DNA from: Aphidius gifuensis
Taxonomy: Eukaryota; Arthropoda; Insecta; Hymenoptera; Braconidae
DNA: 64,000 bases
NCBI RefSeq assembly: GCF_014905175.1
Contig: NC_057788.1
Coordinates: forward strand, 31,900,154 to 31,964,153
Reading direction: 5' to 3'
Below, one piece after another: positions 37,342 to 52,300 of the stretch. How positions within the stretch are numbered: position 1 is the stretch's first letter; each line of letters begins with the position of its first letter. The position numbers and the translations under genes are program-made. The notes below the pieces were generated by a model. It ran no database searches and had not been told where the DNA came from. It saw only the letters and a program-made list of their open reading frames with translations.

Positions 37342-40300
37342 GTACGTTTTTTAATAATAATCATACTAATTATCATCATGAATTTTTTATCATATTATTA
37401 TTTATATTTTTTAAATTCAAATAATCTTCATTAATCATTTGTAATGTTCAATATGTTAATTGCACTGTCTCGTTATTTTTTATTGAATAATATTTTTTTA
37501 AACGTGATGAAAAAAATAAATAAGTATAAATAAAAAACATTAAAAAATGAGCTAGATATAGAGAAAAAAAAAAAAAAAATTAAGATGTTGGGTATAGCTA
37601 TATGATGAAGAAAAAGATGAGGAAAAAAATATAAAAAATAAATAATAATATGAAATGATCAGCAACAAGACATCTGAAATACTTGCTGTGTGTTTGTATG
37701 TGTGTGTGTGTGTGTGTGTGTATACATGAGGGGGGTACTTAACATCTTATCTTTTTGATCAAGAACTTGGCGATTATTAAAAGAATTTATTTTTCAAGTT
37801 ACGTATCGTTGAGGCAAGTCGATTAATTATTATGAAGAAGTGCCTGACAGTATGTCGGCTTGATTCCCTGATTTTTTTATTTTTTCATTATTATTTATAT
37901 TTTTTTATTAATAATTCTATATTCAACGATTTCAAGTCAATTTTATCAATGTGTTATTTTCACTCAAGACATCATCGACGCATTAGCATTTATTAATAAA
38001 TATAAATTAATGAAAAAAAAAAAAAAAAAATTATAAAATTACGTCATTATTATATGTCATATGAATTAAAGAATGTTAATTATTTATCAAGATTTATTAA
38101 ATGATTATTATTAATATTCTTTTTTTTTTTTCATATGCAAAATTAAAAAATAAAATATCTTTATAAATGTATTTTTTTTTCTTTTGATTTTATAATGATG
38201 ATGATGATGATAGGTGCAAGAGGGGCCAATATCACCGGCTTCCTCGTGTATGAGCAGTCATAATCAAAATGATAATGAGCAAGTATTGCTTGCAACAATG
38301 CAACCAGTAAGTGTCATTGATTTACAAGAAGAACATGCATTACATCAAAAATATAATAATCATCATCATCATCAGCAGCAGCAGCACAATCATCATCAAC
38401 AACAACATACCAATCGTATTCATCATCATCATCAACAACAACAACAACACAATAATCATCATCAAGATGATGAACAACAACAGCACCATCATCAACAACA
38501 CCATCATCATCATCACCAACAACAACAACAACAACAACATCATCATCACGATCATGATGATCATGATGATCGTGTTAGTCCAGATAGTAGTCCATCACAA
38601 AATCACATGGGACACAAAATGATTGATTTAATATATAATGATGGACAAAAAACTGTCATGTATACACATGATAAAGAAATAATATATGAAAGTGAAGCTG
38701 ATAGAGTACAAGTTGTTGAATATCCACCACCACCACCATCACCATCACCACCATCAACACCACAAGATGATAATACAACACAAAATAATATGATTATAAC
38801 AAACCGTAATCATCAACAGACAACATCACCAACAACTATACATCTTCATCACTATCCACAACTTCAACTGCAACATGATGATGATATACCACGTTCAGTT
38901 GCTGTTCAAGGTGTTACATCTGTACCAGTTAATACAACAACTACTGTTCTTGTATTGTCAGAACTCGTTGCTGCTGATCAAGCTACTGGTACTGCTCTTG
39001 GTTTAACTACTGGACCATCTGGTTCACTTCGTGTTGGGTAAGTTTTTTGATTATCATTATTTTTTTTTTTTTAAACCTGTTTATCTTTTCCAACATTATA
39101 AACATTCAACTTTTGAATAATCATTTTATGACAATTCAATATTTTTATTTATCATCATCATCACCATCATATTTTTAATAACTGCATCAAGTGTCCCTTG
39201 AATATTTATTATTATAAACCATCTCAGTCTATATGATAAATAAAATAAATTAATCGGTTCCAAGATGCAACAACAAACACACTTTAATATATCGTCCTAT
39301 CCAAGATGAAACCTTGAGGCAAAATACTCGAAAACAACAACTGCATCTCATTTTATTATTATTATTATTATTTTTACGAATTTTAGTCTTTTTATTTGAA
39401 TTCCATTTCATTTTTTTCAACTGGCCATTTTTAAATAATTGATTTGACTGTGGATACTGTTGTTTAAACAATAAAATATCCATAAGTTTGTCATTTAATT
39501 GGTCTACACGCATTAATGATTGGCTTAATTAAAAAAAAAAAAAAAAAATTCCATTTATATATTTTTCTTTTTAAATAAATAACAACAACAACTAAATAAA
39601 TAAATTAAAGTAAAAAAAAATTTTGTCTTGTTTCTTTTTTATATTTATTTCATTGCTTCTTAATTTTTTATTTTTATTATTATTATTATCATCATTCAAT
39701 GCTGTAGTGCGACGATATAAAAAAATAAAATTAGCTGCTACATCCTACATTGCTTATCAAATGATCTTTCCTTTTTTTTTTTTTTTGTACTATAATACCT
39801 TCTTAATTTTTTTTTTATTTTTTTATTTTATCTTATTTTTCTTCTTCCCCTGTTTGGAATTTTTTTTTTTTTATTTCTATATATTTCTGTTGGTTTCTTT
39901 TCACACTGTGAATAAGATAAAACTTCAAATTTAATGATTTTACAAATAATAATAATAATAATAATAATGTGAAGAGTAGAAAAAATTTTTTTTTAAAAAA
40001 AGAGATATAAGTATATTTATACAAATTTCGGGTTATTTTCATATGTATATATGAATTTGAATTTTTTTCTTACGATTAAGGTAGAATTTTATTTGAGTTT
40101 ATATATATACAGACAAGTTGAAAAAAAAATATATCTGGGTACTTAATGAAGGGGGCCTGAGGGGGACAGAGCTGAGAAGAGAAAGAGATTCGACTGAAAT
40201 AAAAATTGTGTTATGAAAGTTTTGGCAACGAAGTCTGAAGTTGGATATTCATATAAATATGATGAAGGGATGATGAAGCAAGAGTGTTTTTTTTTCTTTT

Positions 40301-43300
40301 TCAAAAAAAATAAAAATACAAGGGGGGAATGCTTTGAGCAACATAAGATCTTGTGTGGCTTGTCTAAAAGATACCTCGAAAATTCACGTTCCCTTTCACT
40401 GTGCGTTCACTGGCCAAAGCTCCTTGGAATCTTTTATATATATATGAATACATATCACGCAGTTATTTCGCGATTTTCGACACACACACAGACAATATAC
40501 ATGGCAAAATAAAAATTGCCTTTAGTATATAAATGTGTCTTGGTTTTTTTTATAATTTTTTTTCTGAAATTTATTCTTTGACGTCTTAAAAATTCAACGA
40601 TATCAAAAAGCTTAAACTTTTTATTAATTTATTTATATATATATATGAAATTAGTAATTTAGACGTGTATATTTAAATGTAATTCAAATATTTATATATT
40701 CATAGAATTACAGGAAATAATATTATGTATTTTATCGAAAATTATTGTAGTTATTTTACTGAAAATATTATTTAATGATGTTATCGTTTATAAATATACT
40801 TGAATGATATTTTTTTTATTAGTAGGTAAATTTGAATATACATATTCTGTATAAATATTAAATGGCTCATTCACCATGCATAGAGTGGAGTGTATAGGGG
40901 AAAACATATAATTTTCGCACCGTCGTGATAATAGTCCTCTCGTGAATGAATCCGACACAGGAAACTTGCATGATTAAAAAAATTTTTTTTCCATAATTTT
41001 ATCTTGTAATTTTCAATACTTTTTTTTTTTTTTTTTCTTTAATTTTTTTATGGGATATGATTTTTTTATTTTTATTATTTATTCGAGAAAAAATATTCTT
41101 AAAAATGACATTTATCACCTTGAAAATTATTTATTATTATTAATTATAATACCAATATTAATCATCTAATGAAAAAAAAAAAAAAATTATCAGATCATTT
41201 TTTATTATATTTAAATTCAAATTTTATTATTATATGGTTAATTTCGATATGACCTTGCGATGTATAAATATATAAAATTCAATCGATCTTTTTGGATATA
41301 ATTAAAAAAAACAAATTATTATATTATTTTTCGTTATATATTTATATGTTTAAAAAATAAAATATAAAAAAATAAATGATATTTACCCCGGCTACCGTTT
41401 TTGCAAAATTGCTGGCACGCATGTCCCATATAAATGCGAGGGTATTTATTCACAATATCCTTCAGAGTAATTTTAAAAAAGACGAAATATTATGTACATG
41501 TATATATCTATATACTGGCTACCGTGACTGTGGCTTATTATTATGTTCCGATATACGATAATCGTTGGGTATACACAACTTGCTGGTGTTGTTTTCTCTC
41601 TCTTTCTCTCTCTCAATATATTTTTTTTCAAAATCTTACGTGCACCTTTTATTTGCAAATATATATAAGTATATTCCACAAGTCGATTTATTCTCGATTG
41701 CATGACTGCATCAAGCCTCCATGATGTCGCCTACATGCAGCTATATCAAAAATTCTCTTTAATTTGTTAATAATAAAAATAATAATAAACAATATACCAC
41801 GAAAATATTAATATTAAAAATATACACATTATTTAATATTTCTTTTGAATTATTATCTGTCGCGCATATAAAAGTAATTTCGAGAAAATATATAATTTAA
41901 TAATTGATAAAAGTATAATTACTATAATTAATTATTTTTATAACAATAGATGTGATTTTTAATTTCAAATTATATCATCATCATCATCATTATATAAATT
42001 ATATTTTTATTATATACTTTTAATTGAAATATTATACTACTATACTACTATTTAAATTTAAAAAATAAAATATATATTTTAATATATAAAAATAGGGTAT
42101 AAATAATTTGTTTTTTTTTTTTTTAAATAAATATATATACTGTATAATGAGAGGGGGAAATAAAAGAGATAAACACCCACGCACAGTGTTTCGCGCGCGG
42201 CGAATGGACGAAGGGGGTTTGTGAAGGGGGTTAGAGGGTGGGTGGGAAGAAAGAGAATTGAAAGATATAGGTGGTAGGACCGTTCAAACAAGATGGCCGT
42301 CTTTGGGCTGGACGGCAAAGTCCAGTCGTTCAAGTCGCTCATATATATATAGATATATATATGTATGTGGAAAAATGCGATCCCCTTTCGTCTCACTTTT
42401 GATAGAGGTCTCGACTTTAACCCTCTCCTTTAATTCATCTCTTTTTTTTTTTTTTTTTTTTTTTTTTCCTCTTCATCATCTCCTCTCTACTCACCCATAC
42501 ATGATATTTATTTTTTCCATTTTTTTTATATATAAAAATATCCTTGACCGCCTTGCCCCTCCACTCACCCCTTTCCCAAATATATATTTTTATTTTTTTT
42601 TCAAAACCCTTCTCTTGGTACTTTTAATTCCCCTCGGGTCCATCGTTATTTTTTTATTTCTTCTTTTTCTTTTTACCCTTTTTTTTTACTTTTTTTTCTG
42701 CCCTTTGTGTTTGTCTTGCTCGCACGAATATATCACTTGCGTCTTTTTTCATTTTTCCTTTTGGGGTTGAATTTTTAAATCTCTCATTAGCTATTTTTTT
42801 TTTATTTTAAACAAAATTATTTATTTCGTTTAATTTATTAAATTAATTAACAATTCAATAATTATGATTTTGCTGGCCTTGGTGATGAATGAAATGTCTA
42901 GGGCTTGAATATTCAAAATAAATAAATAAATAAATAAAAGATTAATGTATAATTTATATATAAGATATATAATTTTTTATACATGTTTTTAAAAACGATG
43001 AGAGACATTAATGCATATAGTGAGACAGTGTTTATACAAACAGCAACCCAATCACAGGTGATTCATAGCCAACACTGAAAATAGAAATGATGCTGATGGG
43101 CATTATATAGTTTGGAACCTTTTAAATATATACATTTTTTTTTCTTTTTTTTTTATCATCATCGTCATGATACCACAAATGGTATGCTATTTAAAATTAA
43201 ATAAAATCAAAAATAATATTTATTTATTTACTTAATACTATTATTGTTATTTATTTTTTTTTTTAATAAAAATAACAAATAGGATACAGAGTCATCTTGG

Positions 43301-46300
43301 TATGTGTGTTTTTTTTTTTTTTTTTTTTTAAATTAATGTTTAGCATATTCAAACTTCCGAATAAAAAATAATAAAATTCAGTCAATAATTGAAGAATATC
43401 AACAAAAATATAAATCATCATAATAATTAATAATTGACAATATTAAAATATGAAAAATAATTTTTTATGATAATTTTCAATGACATTTTGATAATCATAA
43501 AATTTATCTGATTTTAAATAAATATATTATATTGATTTATCTATCATCATTATAATAATTATGTTTTTATTACAGTGTTTATGTGTTTCCACTTTGAATA
43601 TAATATAAAATCAGTTGAAATCACTAAACCATCTTAAAAGCTCTCTCCCAGCTCCTAACTTTATATAAATGCACTTATATACAAATGCAAAGGGGGAACT
43701 ATATAATTTAAATTTTCAAACTGATAAAATAATAATAGTATGCTAATTTATTGAAAAAAAAAAAAAAAAACAAATATATTAAATAATTTTCATTGTTAAA
43801 ATTTCTTCTAAAACGTAACTTCTACCCCAAATGTCCTAGTGTCAATTTTAAGTAGTACAAGTCGATGTTAAACTCGCCGCCGTCGGCAACTCGGCAAGTA
43901 TAAAATATTTTCAAAAGCATCAATCAATTTTTATAAATATAAAATACATAAATGATAATAATTGAAGTCGCAAACTTGTATATGTATTTAAAAAAAAAAA
44001 AAAACACTGTGTATACATCAAGTCATATGTAAAAAAAAAAGAAAAAACGATAAAAAGTATATATATGCGAAAAAAAAAAATAAAAAATATGAAATTAAAC
44101 ACACAGTGTGTCAAATGTTGATAAAAGAAACGGGAAAATAAAAGGATGACTTGATGTCTTTGCAAGTTTGTTATATACGAAGGCAAAGTCGGAACACTCC
44201 TGGGTTGTGTATTTGTTGTACAGCGGGGCCGGGTAGACAGGTTGTCCAGATTCCACGGAAGGTCGTTTGCTTTGCTTATATACCACCACGGCAATCTTGT
44301 TGTATATATGCGCCGACGGCAATCTCACTGGTCTCAGACATGCCCATTGACTAACCTAAAACCCCCTCAAGAATTATATATATATATGTACACCAATAAA
44401 CGTATTCGTGCATATACATATACATCAACATTTTGCGCGATACTTTAAACGCAACTAGGTAATTTGTTTTTTTTATTTTTTATTTTTATATATATATTCT
44501 ACATTGCCGCATCGAAACAACATGTTATGAATGAATGAAAAATCTTGGTATACAAATTTTATAAATATATTCTTTTTTTTTTTTTTTTTTTCATATAACT
44601 TGTTCTACTTTGAATGATAATAATTCTTTTTTCAATTTTTTTTCTTCAAGCAAATCACTTGATAATATTTTTAATAATTCTATGATTAAAAACAAAATAT
44701 ATTATTAAAATATGTAATTATTTAAATTGCACTCAAAAATCATATATCAATATGTAGTTCATTTAATTTTTTTACAAAATTTTTATGTATGGCTTTAATG
44801 ATGAAAGATAAAGAGAGAGAAAGAGAGAGAGTTACAGCAGCCGAGAGCATGTCTGGCTTCATGGGTGAAAGCTTCGATGAAATATCTCAGACACTTCTTG
44901 ATAATGCATTTGCTGCATTATATGCACTGAATTTTAAGTGCAAATAAATATATTTATATATTGCCTTGAAATAAATATATTTATTATTTATTTGTAAATT
45001 TTAAAAAAATTAAATTTTCATTTTGAATTCAAATAATACATCGCGACTGATGAATTTATAATACTTTTTTCCCTTTAAAAACACCTGGATTTAGAGGAAT
45101 TTTAGCTCTGATGAAATTTCATTTGATATAATAATACAAGTATATTTTTTTTAATTTATATTTCTCATTGTGATCTGAATAAAATGGGTGTATGGAATAG
45201 GTATATTTAAATGCGTGTATGTACTATATGTACGCATATATGAATCTGTATATACAAATGTACGTTGACACCGAGGTTAGACCAGCCGGATGTAAGTGAC
45301 TGTCGTATCACGTTTCTATACTCCTCGTTTACCTTTTCTTAGCTTCAAGAGGGCGGTTAAGAAAAAGTAGAAAAAAAAAAAAAGAAATAAAAAAAAGTGC
45401 CACTTCGCTCTCTTCGTTATTTATTTATTTATTTTTTTTTCATTATATTCATTTAGGTGTATATATATGATTTTTTTTTTTTTTCTTTTTCTTTCGACTC
45501 AGGACAATTGGTACTGAATTAGCGAGGCTTGTTGTCTGTGTCTTGTATATGCCACCGAGTCACTCGATACAATACTCGAGTCTCCATTTTCGTGTAGTAG
45601 AAAAATAATATAAAATCCTTTTTTTTTTATTGTAAATCTGCTTCTTTTTATTTATTTATTTATGTCTTTTGAAGTATTTTTTTTTTTTTTTTCTAAATTT
45701 CTGATGGGTATTTACAGAGTTTTTTTACTTTTATTTACTATTTATTTTTTTTTTTCATCACGATTAAGTATATATTGTGGAAAGTTGGTGTCTATTTGTC
45801 GCTAGATTTATTTAGAGAGACGTGGAAAAGCGTGCATTTCTTGGGATTGGCTATTGTGGCATCCTGGTGATCTCACATAAGAGAAGTAGATCGATGCCTC
45901 CGGGGATTAAACTATCTATGTATATATATAAAATTTAATATACAGGGTGTTCTATTTTTTTAATAAAGATTTCATGTGTAAGAAATATATTAGCTGAAAA
46001 AAAAAAACAAACAACCGCTAATTATATCCATAAAAATCATCAAATTAAATTAAATTCCGCATCGCGTTTACAAGTAATACGAAAGAAAAGAAATCAAACT
46101 ACTTTTTTCTTTTTTTTTTTTTTTATACACATAGTAGAAATTATATTGCGGAAAATTTAAATTTTAAAATTTTTAATAAATTCAATTTTTTTTGTATAAA
46201 TATATTTTTTACCTATACAAAAATCGATCAATCTTTATAAATTAATTTATGCATGAAAAAAAAAAAAAATCTAACTTTAATTAAAATGGAAAATGAATAT

Positions 46301-49300
46301 TATTTTTATTCATTTATTTATTGGTTTATTTTTTTTTTAATATTAAAAAAAAATTTAAATGTACGCCATCAAGTATGATCCGAGGAGAAAAGGAAGTGTA
46401 TGGTAGCATGTATAATCTGGCTAGGCAATATATATATACTAGCCTTAGCTATTTGTCATGTGCGTGTCTGCGTGAGTGCACAAAGTTAAAATAAATATAT
46501 ATATATGTTTTATGAAGGCAAAGAGACAAGACACAAACGGGTGAAGAGACCGTCGGGGTCCATGAACGGCAAACTCAACGCGGAGAACGGAGACAGGGCG
46601 TGGTCCAGTATTCAGTATTTATTATTAAATTTATATTCGATGACCATCGAAAATTGCATTAAACTCATTGCTACAATTTTATTATATATTTTCAAAAAAA
46701 TTATCAAATTGAAAATATTATATACCTATATTTTTAATTTTAAATATAAATATATTGAATGATAATTATAATTATTGTCGTTATATAGGGAGGAAAAAAA
46801 AAACATTTAAAAAATTGGCCTTTATGTATTATTGTCCATGAGCGAATGTGATGTTATTTATTTATAATTATTTTTTACCTTGAATGATTCTCAGTTATAT
46901 TTGAGATAATTATCCCCAGTGCAGAGTGAAATTCGGTTGCGGCACCCAAGTGAACGAGCGCGCCAACCAACCGATCGAGAGTCGGTGGATACGCCTCATA
47001 AATAAATCATTTTATTTTCTCTCTGTACCAAATGGCGTACTGAAGATTTTAAATTTAATAAACTCAACCAAGAGACATATCCATACACATGCAATTCACA
47101 TATATGTATTATATAATTTTTTATTTTATTTTTTATTTTCATTCAAGTGAGTTAAGTTGAAGCACGTATTATATATACCTAGTGGTTGCTGCTGCTGATG
47201 GCGAGATTCACTTTGGAAAAAAATAAATATATATATAAAAGAAAATAAAATAAAAATTACTTCCACAGAAGCGATGATAAAAAATTAGTGGAAAGGGGAA
47301 AATGGCTGCAACCACGACATAACTTGCGGTCGTTGGCTATTTATTTTTTATTTTTTATTTTTTTTTATATTCCTAACTCCGTTAGATTTTTTTTTTTTAA
47401 TTTTATTTTTATACAGAAAATATTTGACCTCATCAAATGAGATTTTCGAAAAAAAAAAAAAAAAATGTATAAAGTGCTTTTTTAAATTCAAATATTTTAT
47501 TCAACCCTTTAATTTTGCCGAAAATGTAGTATCGCAGCGACACCTTTCATCGATAAATAAATATACAAAGACGTCGGCAAGTTACCTGATTTGATTATTA
47601 TATTATTTTTTTTTATTCCCACCCTTTTTGATATATTCTTGCACCTTTCATTTTATAATTTAAATTTGCATAATAATATTTTATTCGTGACCTTTTAACG
47701 CATCATATTTTTCGATAAAGTATATTAGAAAATTATTGCAAAAAAAAAAAAAAATTAGAAAGACATAAAGTTTGATGATAAATGTCATCGAACCAATTAA
47801 TATATATATAGTTGATCAAATACTCGTTAAAACATTATTATATTCTATACGTGTATATATAAAAATCTTTCTTTTTAAGTTATTTTTTTTTGTCCATCAA
47901 TTTACGAGATATCTCTTGACTTTTCTATCGCGTTCAATCGACACTTTTTAGAAAATTGCTATCACATACTCAGCAAAGTTGGAAAATGATCTCGATCTCG
48001 AATCGTCAAAGCGCACGCACATATTCAATATATATGTATATCCGGCCGCAAAGCGAAATTCCTCTGTACATATAAATATAAAAAATAAAAAATAAAAAAT
48101 GCGAATGCGCTGCTTCCATCCTCGCGATTCTCTGGTCGCCGCGGGGGCTACTCATCGGCAACTTCGTTAAGGTAAAATGATATAAATTAACGAAAAAAAA
48201 AAATAAATAAAAAAATAAATAAGCAAACAACAACAGTGTGCACTGATAAAACGCAGATACATGCGAAATCAAGTGAAACTCTGCTGCAAGTTTCAACAAA
48301 TTTCACACATTTTATAAAAAAAAGCCAAGCATATATACTTTTGAATCTCTCATTTTAATTTAAATAATAAAAAATAAAATTAATCCATTAGCTTCGTGAC
48401 ATATTCAATGAAATATAGAAAACTAAAAAATCCAAAATAATCAATTTAAATTTAATATTCAAAAATTTGCAAGATAATCATTACAGCAAACTGCAACAGT
48501 GATAGTCACAAAAGTCTCTTGCGTATTTTGAAAAAAATATGCAAAATTGCAGTTTAAAAAATATGATAATAATAATGATGATAAAAAATAAAAAAAAGGG
48601 TGGATACAGTGAAACACGCGAGACGAATAGAAGAAGTAAAAAAGGAGACACATTCTCACACGCATGAACCAACATGAGTATAGAGTGCGTGTCCTCAACA
48701 TATCGTCTTATCGGCATGGTTAAGGTATATAGAAACGACAACCAACGCGAGTACAGTATCATATTAACAAACATTTGGTGGGGATATAAAATAGGCGGGG
48801 TTTAAATTATATCAATGTGTGCTTGTTAAAAATTTTACATATATATTTTTCAAATGTACACACAGTTTTATGACATTTTTTTTTTTTTTTTTCCATATAG
48901 CTGCTATATATACATCACGCAAAAAAAATTCATGTATAATTTTTTTTTTTTTAAATAAATAAATAAATAGGTATAGGTATATATATTGTATAGATGTATA
49001 TATTGGTTGGACAAATACACAACCAATGTAAAGCCGACGGTGAGTTGCGCGACGGTGGCACACCGCTAAAGCTCACACTCACTTATACCTGACAAGATGT
49101 AAGTTTTGAAACTGGAAGGTGCCACCTCTGCACAGTCCAATACAAGACACCGAACCGGATAGTTCTATCCAAATATTATCAAATATATAACTAACCGGTA
49201 TTATTTTAATAATCATACATTAAATTAATATAAATTACTAATTAAACAGCTAGCAAGTTAATTAATTTGTATATTTAGTAAGAAAAATTTTAAAAATTTA

Positions 49301-52300
49301 TTAATTATTATTTATTTGTTTATTTATTTATTTATTTATTAAAGTTTTAATATATATCAATCGAGTGGAGGTGACATTAAGTTAACATTGTCAAATTAAT
49401 TTTGAATAACAAAAAAAAAGCGGGAAACTGGATAGATGTATAGGTGGTTTATTTGAAATTCAAAAAGTGCGTGGGCATTAGCCGCAATGTGTCTGGTGTG
49501 ATAATAAATAAAACTTTTTAAATTTTAAATAAAAAATAAACTTGCGCTGATATTATTATATGTAATGATAATTTTGAACAAAAAATGGACGTAAAAAAAT
49601 TCAAATATCAAACAATATATTACAATTATCCATAAAATTATTATTTAAAAATAATAACAATATACAATAGATAACATTTGTCATTTGTTTTAAAAGGATA
49701 AAAAGTGGGTGATTTAATTATACCAAGTGTCAAAAAAAAAAAAAGACAAGAGTACTTGTAAAAAAATAAAAAGATAGTTTAAACGCGTCATGACCTTCAT
49801 GGTGTCTTTGAGCTGTCCGCTGGCCGGCAGACAACCCCCAACATATTTTGGATAATAAGTGTTAACATAACATTGATAAAAATATAAAAAATAAATATAC
49901 AAATAAAAAGGGTTAATATATATATATTCAACAATATTATATATTTAAAAATGTGAGTATATACAATATATTTTATTTGACATCAATTTGACATAAATTG
50001 ACACAAATTAATGCTATTACTTGTCATGAAGAAATGCCGCCGGAGCAAACTGCATGCATGCAAAAAAATATTTATAGAAAAAAAAATAGCCATGTGCTAT
50101 GTATACCTATATATATTTAAAGGAACCAAGTATAAAGGGAGTAAGAAATTTTGTAAATTTCCCATGGACAAAGTCCGGCCTGAGGGTTCCTAATTATGTT
50201 CATGGGACACTCTTGTCCATTGTATATTGTAATCCCCCGCATCAACCCCTTTCTTTACCTTCTCATATACATATATGTTTTTTACTTTTTTATTTTTTTA
50301 CCTTGAACCTACTGTATACATATGGGTTGTTGTTGAGATCATAGGATGACCCTTTCTTGGCTAGACCCTAGACCCTAGTCCAGCATGTCCGCATATACAA
50401 AATAATTTCGGTCAGTCAGACATTAACCGTGTGCCATCGTGACCATCATATAATTATTGTTATGCATTTGCAAATGTCCCCTTGATAAAAAAAAATATTA
50501 CTGCAAATAGGTACGTAAACCTTTTCAACATTATTTCACACAGATCTTTTTATTTATTTATTTAAAACAATTTTTTTTTTTTTTTTAAATTAAAAAACAA
50601 CTGTTTAGTTATCATTAAATTCATAATTGATTAGTCATTTTTTTTTTTTTTTTTTTTTGAATAAATTAATAGTAAATAAAAAAAAAAAAAAATGAATAAT
50701 AATTATCAATATTATCTACTATATATCTTGCTATAAATTTAAATAAAAAAATAAATATATAAATAGTGTCGAGGTAAATGTAATAATAAATATTATTTAA
50801 AAAATATTTAAAATATTTTTTGGTGTATGGGTATTTAACCACAAGGGTTGAACGAAAAAATTGGCAAAATATATTTATTATAAAATTGAATAAATCATAT
50901 AATTATATAGAGTCAATGAAAATATAAATATTAAATTGGTAGCTACTAAAATTTGATACAATTATTAAAATTTTGATTTGAATAATTATTATATTGATGT
51001 GTGCATTATACTAGCATTACAATAACGCCCATTGTATACAAGTATATATACACATTGTAGAATCATTGAAGCACGACCTCCAACCGAGTCCAATATATAA
51101 AAATGAAAATAAAAAAAAAAAAAATAAAGAAAATTAAAAATTCATAAATAAAATAACTCAATGTATATGCGTTTGAGTAGACAATTTATTTCAAGCAATT
51201 AATTAACAACTTTATTTTTTAATTTATTAATAAAAAAAAAAAATAAAAAATAATATTTTTAAATAATAAATATATTTGATTAGTTGACAGTTTCGATTTG
51301 ATCAATACATGCTGTAAATTTATATTAATAAAATGACAGGCTAAAATATAACGTTATTTTCCGTAATAAATAATTTTCATTTTTTTATTTTTTTTAATTT
51401 GCCAAATGTCATACGATAAACGATGGATTAAAAATCGGTGAAGGTAGTTGTGGCACGTGTAAATACGTAGTTTAATATGTATGCTGTATGTAATAATATA
51501 ATCATGACGGAAAAGAAAATTAATATTCATCAATTGATTTTTCCATGTGATCATAGACATATTGAGCAATCTTGTATTTATCTTAAATTGCCAATAAAGT
51601 AAATGATTTGATTATCATCATATTTTTTTTTCGTTTTTATATTAACATTGATTGTTAGATTAAAAAAAATAATTATAAAATCATGATAATTAAAAGTAAT
51701 ATATAATTTTTAATGTTTTCAAAATGTATTTATTCGCATTCATTCAATTATTTGTTATTTTTTAATTTCAAATATTTGCACCTGCGAATGATTTAATATT
51801 TTAAAATTTGGAAATATATATTTTTTTATTTTTCACAAACTCGCAGATAATAAATATTAATGATGTTTAATGATTATCCTGCCAGTTGAAACATGATGTT
51901 ATTATTCTTTTATAAATACATTTCTAAAAAACCGTTAGAATTAAATATATATTCAGGAAAATCATGAAAATTGAATATTTCGTTGTTGCAATTGTACGGC
52001 TGTATGTTAATAAATTATTTAATAATATTTTTAAATAAATAAATATATGATCATGATGGTAATGGCTTAACGAGCGATGATTTGTGAGCCAAGTATTTTT
52101 TTGCGCTATCGGTATACACTGGATATAGGAAAATTTAAAAAAAACAGCTAAATGAAAAAATATTTAAAGAATGGAAGAATCTTCAGGGTTTGTGACAAGT
52201 TTAAGTGGGATTTAAATCGACGATGCTTTTGCCGTTTGTCGGTTTTTTTTTTCATCATCTACAAATAGTCCCACTGGGGTTAAAATTTATGTACATACTC

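Noticed and set aside
38311..38622. Alternate-frame and antisense ORFs over grh exon 2 and over the chn long exon
   Set aside because: Shadows of CAT/CAA and similar repeats in the real exons (poly-Ile, poly-Met, poly-Val).
42258..42770. 170-codon open frame in grh intron 2
   Set aside because: Dominated by poly-Phe and Leu from T/C tracts; no conserved motif.
45941..45960. TACAGGGTGTTCTATTT, resembling ends of some insect transposons
   Set aside because: No matching inverted or direct partner was found in the window, so no element can be drawn.
46505..46762. 85-codon frame starting in a G+C-rich island
   Set aside because: The first 40 codons are ordered but the rest is A/T low complexity, no usable donor follows the ordered part, and no family is recognised; treated as an island instead.
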